From positions 1 to 64,000 of the forward strand of contig DVJY01000065.1 in NCBI GenBank assembly GCA_018716485.1: 64,000 nt of DNA, in the 5' to 3' direction. This DNA is from Candidatus Scybalocola faecipullorum (GTDB taxonomy: Bacteria > Bacillota > Clostridia > Lachnospirales > Lachnospiraceae). Below, piece after piece: positions 23,969 through 31,785 of the stretch. The stretch's first letter is position 1; every line of letters starts with the position of its first letter. A program made the position numbers and the translations under genes. The notes under the pieces were generated by a model. That model was not told the origin of the DNA. It searched no databases and saw only the letters and a program-made list of their open reading frames with translations.

Positions 23969-26900
23969 ATGTATATTGCGGATTTACATATTCATTCCAG
24001 ATATTCCAGAGCGACAAGCAAAGAAGGCACTGTGCCCATGCTGGATCTTTGGGCATCAAGGAAAGGCATCGGGCTGGTCGGCACCGGAGATTTTACCCAT
24101 CCGGCGTGGCGAAAAGAACTTGAAGAAATGCTTGTGCCTGATGGCAGCGGCCTGTATGTGCTCAGAGAAGATCAGTGTATTGAACCGGATACGGCAGCGG
24201 CTGGACGGCCCCGTTTTGTTGTGACCGGTGAGATCAGTTCGATTTATAAAAAAGACGGGAAAGTGCGCAAAGTTCACAGCCTGATCATTCTCCCGGGATT
24301 GGAAGCAGCGGAGAAGATTTCCAAAAAGCTGGAGACCATCGGCAATATTCATTCTGACGGCCGGCCGATTTTAGGACTTGACTGCAAAGATCTTTTGGAA
24401 ATTGTACTGGAACTGTGCCCGGAAGCGATTTTTGTTCCGGCGCATATTTGGACGCCGCATTTTTCCGTATTTGGCGCCTTTTCCGGATTTGATACATTGG
24501 AACAATGTTTTGAGGATCTGACGCCCCATATTCATGCGCTGGAAACCGGCCTTTCTTCAGATCCGCCGATGAATTGGCGTGTATCCGCACTTGATGGATA
24601 TCAGCTCATTTCCAATTCGGATGCCCACTCTCCGGCGAAGCTGGGGCGGGAAGCCAATCTTTTGTCCTGTGAATTGTCCTATGCCGGATTAAAGAAAGCG
24701 CTGGAGACCGGGCAGGGCCTTGAAGGAACGATTGAATTTTTCCCTGAAGAAGGCAAATATCATTTTGACGGTCATCGCAAGTGCCATGTCTGCCTGACGC
24801 CGGAGGAAACACAGGCTTACGGCGGACGGTGCCCGGTGTGCGGAAAGAAAATAACAATCGGCGTATCCAATCGGGTGATGCAGCTGGCGGACCGGGCGGA
24901 AGGCTACAGGCCTGCTTGGGCAAAATCTTTTGAAAGTTTGATGCCGCTGCCGGAAGTCATCGGCGCTTCTTTGGGCCATGCACCTTCAAGCGCGGCAGTG
25001 ACGGCAGAGTATATGAATATGGTCAGCAAACTGGGACCGGAGTTTGAAATATTAAGACATGTGCCGCTGGAGGATATTGCCGCTGTCTGCGGAGAGCGGA
25101 CAGCCAAAGGCATCGGGCGTCTCAGAGAAGGAAAGGTCAGGAAAATTCCGGGCTTTGACGGAGAGTACGGAACGATTGAATTGTTTACGGCAGATGAGAT
25201 GGCCAACATTGACGGCCAGATGGATTTTTTCAGCTTTTTGGGGGTATCAGACAGCGGCCGGCAAAAGTCGTCCGAAAATCGCGGGCCAAAGCCGCAGCAG
25301 GCAAAGACAGAGCCTGAAGTGTCTGAGTATACGGCCAAGGACAGTGCGGAAACATTAAATGATGAACAAAAAGCCGCTGCCGCCGGTATCGGGCGCGCGA
25401 CGGCTGTAATTGCCGGACCGGGCACAGGCAAAACCAAGACGCTTATTTCAAAAATTTTACATTTGATGACTTACAGAAAAGTGAAGCCGTCCCAAATTAC
25501 GGCAGTCACATTTACCAATCAGGCAGCGGCACAGATGCGCGCAAGGCTGGCGCATGCTCTCGGGAAAAAATCTAAAGCTTCTAAAATACAGATTGGCACA
25601 TTTCATGCCATCAGCAGGGATTTGCTTTTGGCCGCCGGCAGGGAAGTGCTCATCGCTGATGACTCACAGCAAAGGCTGGCTGCGCAGGCAGCAGTGCAGG
25701 CTTTCGGAGTGAAGATGAATGTGCCGGAATTTTTGAGAAAAGTATCTTTGAAAAAATCGGGACATGCAGTGGAGGACGAAAATGGTTTTGAAGAGGCCTG
25801 CAGGGCTTACTGCAGGCGTTTAAGAGAAGAAGGCCTGATGGATTTTGATGATCTGCTGCTTGAGGCGATCGCATATGCCGAAGAGGAAAGTCATGAGGGA
25901 GCATGGGAAAAATCATTTGAATTTTTACTTATTGATGAATTTCAGGATATCAGTCCTTTGGAATACCGGCTGATCCGCCTTTGGAGCCGGCACGGCAAAG
26001 AACTGTTTGTCATCGGCGATCCGGATCAGGCTATTTACGGCTTCCGTGGAGCCGATGCCAAATGTTTTGAACGGATAGAAAATGATTTTGAAACGACAAA
26101 AATTGTTCATCTGACACAAAATTACCGCAGCGCATCCCATATAATTGATGCTGCGACAGCGCTGATCAGTCATAATCCGGGCGGGGCGCGTATACTCTGC
26201 GCAGCAGGAAATTTTGATACAGAGATGCAGCAGCAGGAAGTGCGTATGGTTCACGCAAAGACACCGATGTCGGAGGCGATTTTCATTGCAAAGGAAATTA
26301 ACCATCTGGTCGGCGGCATTGGCATGTTGGAAGCTCACGCACTTTCAGGCAGTGACAGCCGCGTGAGAGGATTTGATGATATTGCCGTACTGTATCGGAC
26401 ACACCGTCAGGCGCAGCTTTTGGAAAAGTGTCTGGCAAAAGAGGGTATCCCTTATGTGGTCGCCGGCAGGGAAGATTTTCTGACGGCGCCTTCGGTCAGT
26501 GCAAGTTTAAGTTTCTTTAAATGTCTTGCGGACCGGCAAAATGAAACTCTGCGCAGACAGTGCCTGAGCGGGCTTTGGCAGATGGAGGACAATCCGATTT
26601 CACAGCAGGTGCTGGACTCGGCACTCCAGAAGTTTGGTACGGCCTTTCAAAAGAAAAAGCCGGCCCAGTTTATGGCGCTGTGGATCAAAGAAATGCATTT
26701 TGAAAATGATGAAGCGATGGTCAGATTGTCTGAAATGATGGTATTTTACAAAAATATGAAAGAGTTTCTTGAAGCAGTGATGATGGGCATAGAGAGCGAT
26801 CTGAAGCGGTGCGGCGGGAAAAACTATACGTCGGGCGCAGTGACTTTGATGACGCTGCACGGAGCCAAAGGATTGGAGTTTAATACGGTGTTTATCAGCG

Positions 26901-27133
26901 GCTTTGAAGAAGGAAAAATACCTTTTGAAAGCAGCAGCCATGCAGCGGATATAGAGGAAGAGCGGCGGCTTTTATATGTGGGCATGACTCGGGCAAAAGA
27001 GATGCTCATAATGACCGGTTCGGGAAACACGTCAGTTTTCGAGAAGGAACTTGACGGTCATGTTGTCCGGGAGGAAGCACACAAGTCAAAAACAGCAGAT
27101 GAACAGTGGCAGCAGATGCGTCTGCCTTTTTAA
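23969..27133 (+). CDS. EndoQ-like PHP endonuclease fused to a UvrD/PcrA helicase
   Basis: 1054 residues. The N-terminal part opens with ADLHIHSRYSRATSKEG and has TGDFTHPAW, both marks of the PHP family TIGR00375 that contains endonuclease Q, which nicks DNA 5' of deaminated bases. A four-Cys zinc ribbon (CHVC...CPVC, about 272-292) and a helix-hairpin segment (about 375-405) follow, as in EndoQ. From about 463 it is a superfamily 1A helicase: Walker A AGPGTGKT (about 482), LLIDEFQD (about 653), GDPDQAIYGFRGA, and RRLLYVGMTRAKE near 1000. Nicking and unwinding are thus in one chain. An OGG-type glycosylase gene follows 9 bases later. Confidence 0.88.
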   Translation: MYIADLHIHSRYSRATSKEGTVPMLDLWASRKGIGLVGTGDFTHPAWRKELEEMLVPDGSGLYVLREDQCIEPDTAAAGRPRFVVTGEISSIYKKDGKVRKVHSLIILPGLEAAEKISKKLETIGNIHSDGRPILGLDCKDLLEIVLELCPEAIFVPAHIWTPHFSVFGAFSGFDTLEQCFEDLTPHIHALETGLSSDPPMNWRVSALDGYQLISNSDAHSPAKLGREANLLSCELSYAGLKKALETGQGLEGTIEFFPEEGKYHFDGHRKCHVCLTPEETQAYGGRCPVCGKKITIGVSNRVMQLADRAEGYRPAWAKSFESLMPLPEVIGASLGHAPSSAAVTAEYMNMVSKLGPEFEILRHVPLEDIAAVCGERTAKGIGRLREGKVRKIPGFDGEYGTIELFTADEMANIDGQMDFFSFLGVSDSGRQKSSENRGPKPQQAKTEPEVSEYTAKDSAETLNDEQKAAAAGIGRATAVIAGPGTGKTKTLISKILHLMTYRKVKPSQITAVTFTNQAAAQMRARLAHALGKKSKASKIQIGTFHAISRDLLLAAGREVLIADDSQQRLAAQAAVQAFGVKMNVPEFLRKVSLKKSGHAVEDENGFEEACRAYCRRLREEGLMDFDDLLLEAIAYAEEESHEGAWEKSFEFLLIDEFQDISPLEYRLIRLWSRHGKELFVIGDPDQAIYGFRGADAKCFERIENDFETTKIVHLTQNYRSASHIIDAATALISHNPGGARILCAAGNFDTEMQQQEVRMVHAKTPMSEAIFIAKEINHLVGGIGMLEAHALSGSDSRVRGFDDIAVLYRTHRQAQLLEKCLAKEGIPYVVAGREDFLTAPSVSASLSFFKCLADRQNETLRRQCLSGLWQMEDNPISQQVLDSALQKFGTAFQKKKPAQFMALWIKEMHFENDEAMVRLSEMMVFYKNMKEFLEAVMMGIESDLKRCGGKNYTSGAVTLMTLHGAKGLEFNTVFISGFEEGKIPFESSSHAADIEEERRLLYVGMTRAKEMLIMTGSGNTSVFEKELDGHVVREEAHKSKTADEQWQQMRLPF

Positions 27134-27142
27134 AGGAGAAAT

Positions 27143-27994
27143 ATGATTCATATTCATAATAAAAATTTTAATCTCGCCCAAATTATGGATTCAGGTCAAT
27201 GCTTCAGAATGAACCAAGTGAAGCCGGAGGTGTATGATATTTACGCTTCTGACAGATATGTGCGCATCAGGAAAGATTCAGAAGGATATATGCTGGATTG
27301 TGATCAGTCGGCATTTGACCGGTTTTGGAAAAATTATTTTGATCTGGAGACGGATTACGCCAGTTATATCCAGGCCATTGATCCGGAAGATACATATTTG
27401 TCCGCGGCGGCTGCTTATGGCAGCGGCATACGGATTCTCAGACAGGATTTGTGGGAAATGATCATTACCTTTTTAATTTCACAGCAAAATAATATTGTGA
27501 GAATACGGGGCTGTATTCAGCGGTTATGTGAGCATTACGGCGCATTGTGCACCGACAGTTCGGGCAGTGTCTATAGAGCATTTCCGACGCCGGAGGCGCT
27601 GGCAGGCGCCGGTGAAGATGCCCTTCGGACACTGCGGCTGGGATATCGCAGCAAATACATTGATAAAACGGCCAAGGCAGTAACTTCGGGCGCCTTTGAC
27701 ATGGCGGCGGTCAGCCGCCTGCCTTACAAAGAAGCAAGACAGGCGCTGATTGGTCTGTGCGGTGTGGGAGAAAAAGTCGCAGACTGTATATGTCTGTTCG
27801 GCCTGCATCATATGGAAGCATTTCCGGTAGATACCCATATTAGGAAAGTGCTTTCCAAGCAGTATAACGGCAGTTTTAAAGCCGACCGGTATCAAGGGTT
27901 TCAGGGGCTGATCCAGCAGTACATATTTTATTATGACCTTAAGGGGCTGTCGTACGGGATTTCTGATGCCATTTCAGTAAAAGCGCCGAGTTGA
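27143..27994 (+). CDS. ogg: 8-oxoguanine DNA glycosylase, OGG1/AlkA-like
   Basis: 283 residues of the HhH-GPD superfamily. The N-terminal domain carries FNLAQIMDSGQCFRM, typical of OGG proteins. The helix-hairpin-helix ends LCGVGEKVADC with catalytic K211, and the activating aspartate is D230 in FPVDTHI. It should remove 8-oxoguanine and cut the strand by beta-elimination. It starts nine bases after the EndoQ-helicase gene with AAAGGAG in the gap, so the pair forms a base-damage repair operon. The last 56 bases overlap the convergent ATPase gene. Confidence 0.88.
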   Translation: MIHIHNKNFNLAQIMDSGQCFRMNQVKPEVYDIYASDRYVRIRKDSEGYMLDCDQSAFDRFWKNYFDLETDYASYIQAIDPEDTYLSAAAAYGSGIRILRQDLWEMIITFLISQQNNIVRIRGCIQRLCEHYGALCTDSSGSVYRAFPTPEALAGAGEDALRTLRLGYRSKYIDKTAKAVTSGAFDMAAVSRLPYKEARQALIGLCGVGEKVADCICLFGLHHMEAFPVDTHIRKVLSKQYNGSFKADRYQGFQGLIQQYIFYYDLKGLSYGISDAISVKAPS

Positions 27995-29825
27995 TAATAA
28001 CAAGGACTGAACCTGCATTATGAACAAGGGCGCCCACCACAGGGTTCAGTATGCCGGTGATGGCCAAAATAATGGCTGCGAAATTCAGAGCCATAGAAAA
28101 TGTAAGATTGCATTTGATGGTCAGCATCATCCGTCTGGACAGCATCAGTAAATGAGGAAGTTCTTTAATATCATCATTAATCAGTGCGATATCAGCGGCA
28201 TCCAAAGCGATGTCGCTGCCTGCGCCGCCCATAGCAATGCCGGTGCAGGCTTTTTTTAGTGCCGGCGCGTCATTGATACCGTCGCCGATCATACATACGA
28301 GACGGCCGGACCGTTGATTTTCATCAATAAAAGTCAGCTTGTCTTCGGGCAGACATTCGGATTTATAGTGTGTCATATGAAGCTGTCCGGCAATATGTGC
28401 CGCCGCATTTTCACTGTCGCCGGTCAGAAGGACGGGCTGTGCGCCTGCAGCACTGATATTGGCAATGACATCAGCGGCATTTTTCCGCAGTGTATCGGCC
28501 AGTACGATAAATCCGGCCGGCTGTTTGTCAATGCTGATGTAAATGACAGTACATCCTTCCTGTAAATAACGATCAGCGGACTGACGTATACAACTGTCAG
28601 GCACTGCGGCAGTTTCGGCCATAAATGAGAGGTTTCCGGCAGCAATGTCCCGGCAGCCGACGACGGCGGAAACACCACGGCCGGGCAGCATTTTAAAGGA
28701 TTGAGGCTGATCGGGCTGCCTGCCTGTTTTGGCCTGAAAACAGCGGACGATGGCCTTGCCCAGCGGGTGTTCGGAGCGCAGTTCGGCAGAAGCGGCAAAA
28801 GCGTAGAGATCATCTTCAGAAACTGTACGGTCAAAGCTGCATACAGCAGTTACCTGAGGTGTGCCGTAAGTCAGTGTGCCTGTTTTGTCAAAAGTGACGA
28901 CAGACACTTTTGAAAGACGCTCAAGGGCATCCCCTTCTTTGACGAGAAAGCCGTGCTTTGTGGCATTGCCGATGGCGGCCATGATGGCTGTGGGGGTGGC
29001 AAGGACGAGGGCGCATGGGCAAAATACGACAAGGATGGTCACAGCGCGGATAATTTCACCGCTGATGAGCCATGTCAGTGCGGCTGCAGATAAAGCGATG
29101 ACGACAATCCATGTGGCCCAGCGGTCGGCAATGCCTACAATTTTTGCTTTGCCGGCGTCGGCGGATTGTACAAGACGGATCATGCGCTGAATGGCGCTGT
29201 CCTCGCCCACTTTTGAAGCTTTCATATCAAAAGTTCCAAATTGATTGACTGTACCGCTGGAAACATCATCTCCGGCGCTTTTATCGACCGGCAGAGATTC
29301 CCCTGTCATAACTGCCTGATTGACAGCGGTTTCGCCTGAAAGAATAATACCGTCCACAGGAATTGTTTCGCCCGGAAGGACGCGGAGCACATCGCCGACC
29401 AAAACATCATCAGCATGGATGATTTCTTCCTGATTACCGGAAATCCTCCGTGCAGTCCGCGGTGTCAGATGGACAAGTCTTTCAATGCCGGCCCGGGCTT
29501 TGGATACAGTAAGATCCTCCAGAAGAGCGCCCAGCTGCATGATCAGGGCGATTTCGCCTGCGGCAAAATCTTCGCCGATAATCACAGAAGCGATCAGGGC
29601 AATGGAGACGAGCACATCAGCTTTAATGTCGAAAGCAGTGATAAGGCCGATAAACGCTTCAAGAATAATGGGGATACCGCATAAGATAATAGCGATCCAT
29701 GCAGCATTGAAAGGAAGTTTAGGAAAGCCGGTAAGGCTGACAAGAAGCGCTGCGCCCGAAATGATAAGAAAAATAATATCCCGCCGGGTGCCGCCGAAAT
29801 CTAAAAGTTGTTCAAGCCGTTTCAT
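27939..29825 (-). CDS. P1B-type metal-transporting ATPase
   Basis: 628 residues without an N-terminal metal-binding domain. Motifs: TGES near residue 175, the ion-channel CPC in VVFCPCALVLATPTA, phosphorylation site DKTGTLTYG, SEHPLGKAI, and GDGINDAPALKKA. The last helix reads HNAGSVLVIINSALLL, which is neither the classic Cu(I) MSxS nor the Zn-type DxG pattern, so the metal is uncertain. The upstream regulator has the Cu(I)-type ligand set, which makes copper the first guess. It exports metal from the cytoplasm. GGAGGT precedes ATG 29825. Confidence 0.88.
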   Translation of the reverse strand: MKRLEQLLDFGGTRRDIIFLIISGAALLVSLTGFPKLPFNAAWIAIILCGIPIILEAFIGLITAFDIKADVLVSIALIASVIIGEDFAAGEIALIMQLGALLEDLTVSKARAGIERLVHLTPRTARRISGNQEEIIHADDVLVGDVLRVLPGETIPVDGIILSGETAVNQAVMTGESLPVDKSAGDDVSSGTVNQFGTFDMKASKVGEDSAIQRMIRLVQSADAGKAKIVGIADRWATWIVVIALSAAALTWLISGEIIRAVTILVVFCPCALVLATPTAIMAAIGNATKHGFLVKEGDALERLSKVSVVTFDKTGTLTYGTPQVTAVCSFDRTVSEDDLYAFAASAELRSEHPLGKAIVRCFQAKTGRQPDQPQSFKMLPGRGVSAVVGCRDIAAGNLSFMAETAAVPDSCIRQSADRYLQEGCTVIYISIDKQPAGFIVLADTLRKNAADVIANISAAGAQPVLLTGDSENAAAHIAGQLHMTHYKSECLPEDKLTFIDENQRSGRLVCMIGDGINDAPALKKACTGIAMGGAGSDIALDAADIALINDDIKELPHLLMLSRRMMLTIKCNLTFSMALNFAAIILAITGILNPVVGALVHNAGSVLVIINSALLLKWHQKSRTTAP

Positions 29826-29850
29826 AAAGATACCTCCTGAATAAATACAT

Positions 29851-29910
29851 ATACCTGTATGGGTATAATAAACTATAAAAAATTATACCCATATGGGTAT
29901 AATTTGTCAA
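29851..29910 (-). promoter_or_regulatory. ATPase promoter with embedded CsoR-type operator and second half-copy
   Basis: On the minus strand TTGACA (29910-29905), 17 bases, TATAAT (29887-29882). The spacer and -10 are covered by a perfect palindrome at 29880-29905 whose centre is ATACCCATATGGGTAT. A weaker copy, ATACC-tgtatg-GGTAT, lies at 29851-29866 in the leader. The sequence resembles sites bound by CsoR proteins, and a CsoR gene ends 13 bases away. Confidence 0.8.
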
Positions 29911-29917
29911 GACAGGA

Positions 29918-30193
29918 TTATTTCATATTGGCAAAACGTTCCACAGCCTTTGTGAAATTGGCTATTGTCTGATCGGCGTCGCCATGTTCGATGCCGTCTC
30001 TGACACAGTGCTGGATATGGCCTTCAAGCACAATCTGACCCGCTTTATGAAGAGCGGATTTTGCGGCATTGATCTGGGAGAGGATATCTTCGCACGGGAC
30101 ATCTTCATCAATCATACGGTCAATGGCCTGAACCTGTCCGATAATTTTTTTTAATCGGCGATGCAAGTTCGCCGAATCCATACATTGTCTCAT
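29918..30193 (-). CDS. csoR: CsoR/RcnR family metal-sensing repressor
   Basis: 91 residues, all-helical DUF156 fold. Ligands C34 (VPCEDIL), H59 and C63 (GHIQHC) give the Cys-His-Cys set of Cu(I) CsoR, and the N-terminal NLHRRLKKIIGQVQAIDRM is the DNA-binding face. It lies just upstream of the P-type ATPase in the same direction, with the operator between them, so it should repress the pump until metal binds. The start at 30193 has AAGGAG nine bases upstream; the GTG at 30214 precedes that site and is rejected. Confidence 0.85.
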   Translation of the reverse strand: MRQCMDSANLHRRLKKIIGQVQAIDRMIDEDVPCEDILSQINAAKSALHKAGQIVLEGHIQHCVRDGIEHGDADQTIANFTKAVERFANMK

Positions 30194-30231
30194 AAGCACC
30201 ATCTCCTTCTTCACAGTGTATTATTGGAAAT

Positions 30232-30260
30232 ATTATGGGATAAAAAAATTTTTTTGTCAA
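30232..30260 (-). promoter_or_regulatory. csoR promoter
   Basis: On the minus strand TTGACA (30260-30255), 17 bases of A then T runs, CATAAT (30237-30232). It lacks the palindrome seen at the ATPase promoter, so csoR may be constitutive. Confidence 0.6.
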
Positions 30261-30407
30261 GCGTGCCATTTGCCGGGGCGGCGGAGGAAAAGCCTGCGGA
30301 ATGGTCGAATATTGTAAAATTTTAAGGAAAAATTATAAAACCTTAATAAATAAATAATATACATCATGTATTGTGAATAGTGGCAAGATAGAAAGGGGCT
30401 GTGCAGT

Positions 30408-31712
30408 ATGAAATTTTCGGGTTACGAGTTGATGTGGCTGTTTTTTATATACTCATTTTTCGGATGGGTTATCGAAACTGTGGCCGGTTCTGTGAAGAAA
30501 AAACGATTTATCAATAAAGGTTTTTTTACCGGACCGTTTTGTTTTATTTACGGATTTGCCGCTGTATTGATGGCGGTGACGCTGTGGGAACTTCAGGATC
30601 AGTGGTTTTTTCTTTTTCTCGGATGCGCCATTCAGGCAACATTGATTGAGTGGCTGACCGGTCTTGTGCTGGAACGGGTCAGTCATCATAAATGGTGGGA
30701 TTATTCCGGTAAAAAGTTTAATTTTGATGGATACATATGTCTGCAAAATTCTGTGCTTTGGGGAATTTTAGGTTTTACGGCCATGAAATTCGGCAATCAT
30801 ATTGCGTCGGCGGTCTATCATCTGATACCATCGGCGGCGGCGCATATGCTTATGTGGGTGCTGGCGGCAGTGGCGGTTATCGATCTGACGACAGCGGTTG
30901 CAGCGCTGCTGCATATTCAAAAGGATATTCCTGCGGTCCGTCAGTGGAATCATGCCGTTTCAAGGTGGACGTATGCCCTTGGCACATGGCTTGTTACTCA
31001 CGTCAGCGGACGTCTTGTGAAAGCATATCCGGCTGCGGGACATAAGGCACAGAAAATGAACATCCGGAGCCATTTTGCTCAAGGATGTGGTTTTTATAAA
31101 CTGTTCTGGATATTTATGATCGGTTCATTTCTCGGAGATATTGTGGAAACGGTGTTCTGCCGTCTGACAATGGGCTATTGGATGAGCAGGAGCAGCCTTG
31201 TATGGGGGCCGTTCAGTATTGTATGGGGACTGGCAATGGCGCTGGCTACAGCGCTGCTTTATAAAGACAGAGATAAGTCGGAAGTGCGGCTGTTTGTCAT
31301 CGGCACGCTGCTGGGAGGCGCCTATGAATATATATGCAGTGTTTTTACGGAAGTTGTTTTCGGAAAGATTTTTTGGGATTATAGTAAATTTGCATTTAAT
31401 CTGGGAGGCAGAGTGAATCTGCTGTATTGCTTTTTCTGGGGATTTGCCGCAGTGCTGTGGATAAAGTTGATCTATCCGGCGCTGTCGTGGCTGATTGAAA
31501 AAATTCCTGTCCGCACAGGAAAAATTGCTACATGGGTTATGGTGATTTTTATGACGCTGAACATTGCAGTATCTATGATGGCTCTGATCAGATCTGACGG
31601 ACGGGACAAAGGTATTGCGCCGCAAAATGCTTTGGAACAGATAATTGATGAGCATTTTGATGATGAACGCATGCAGAAAATTTATCCAAAAGCAAAACCG
31701 GCTGTAAATTAA
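30408..31712 (+). CDS. CmpB-like membrane protein with duplicated domain (PF06541)
   Basis: 434 residues, hydrophobic, with the same unit twice: LMWLFFIYSFFGWVIETVAG near the N-terminus and LFWIFMIGSFLGDIVETVFC near residue 230, each followed by a GPFxxxxGxxxA stretch (TGPFCFIYGFAAV; WGPFSIVWGLAMA). This matches the family called putative ABC-transporter type IV or CmpB. Function is unknown and no ATPase partner adjoins it. AAAGGGG lies nine bases before ATG 30408. The upstream 190 bases hold only the csoR promoter and AT-rich DNA. Confidence 0.7.
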   Translation: MKFSGYELMWLFFIYSFFGWVIETVAGSVKKKRFINKGFFTGPFCFIYGFAAVLMAVTLWELQDQWFFLFLGCAIQATLIEWLTGLVLERVSHHKWWDYSGKKFNFDGYICLQNSVLWGILGFTAMKFGNHIASAVYHLIPSAAAHMLMWVLAAVAVIDLTTAVAALLHIQKDIPAVRQWNHAVSRWTYALGTWLVTHVSGRLVKAYPAAGHKAQKMNIRSHFAQGCGFYKLFWIFMIGSFLGDIVETVFCRLTMGYWMSRSSLVWGPFSIVWGLAMALATALLYKDRDKSEVRLFVIGTLLGGAYEYICSVFTEVVFGKIFWDYSKFAFNLGGRVNLLYCFFWGFAAVLWIKLIYPALSWLIEKIPVRTGKIATWVMVIFMTLNIAVSMMALIRSDGRDKGIAPQNALEQIIDEHFDDERMQKIYPKAKPAVN

Positions 31713-31725
31713 TTCAGAATACGGC

Positions 31726-31768
31726 TTGACAGCATTTTTTATTGTGAATACAATAATTGTATATACAA
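31726..31768 (+). promoter_or_regulatory. Promoter with tandem MarR-type operators
   Basis: TTGACA (31726-31731), 17 bases, TACAAT (31749-31754). TTGTATATACAA (31757-31768) is a perfect dyad, and TTGTGAATACAA (31742-31753), overlapping the -10, is a near copy. Such TTGTAT dyads are typical for MarR repressors, and a MarR gene is third in this operon. Confidence 0.7.
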
Positions 31769-31785
31769 CTATTGGGGGTGCAATA

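Noticed and set aside
31742-31768. Insertion sequence end or att site
   Set aside because: The dyads sit precisely on a promoter, have no flanking duplication, and fit a MarR operator.
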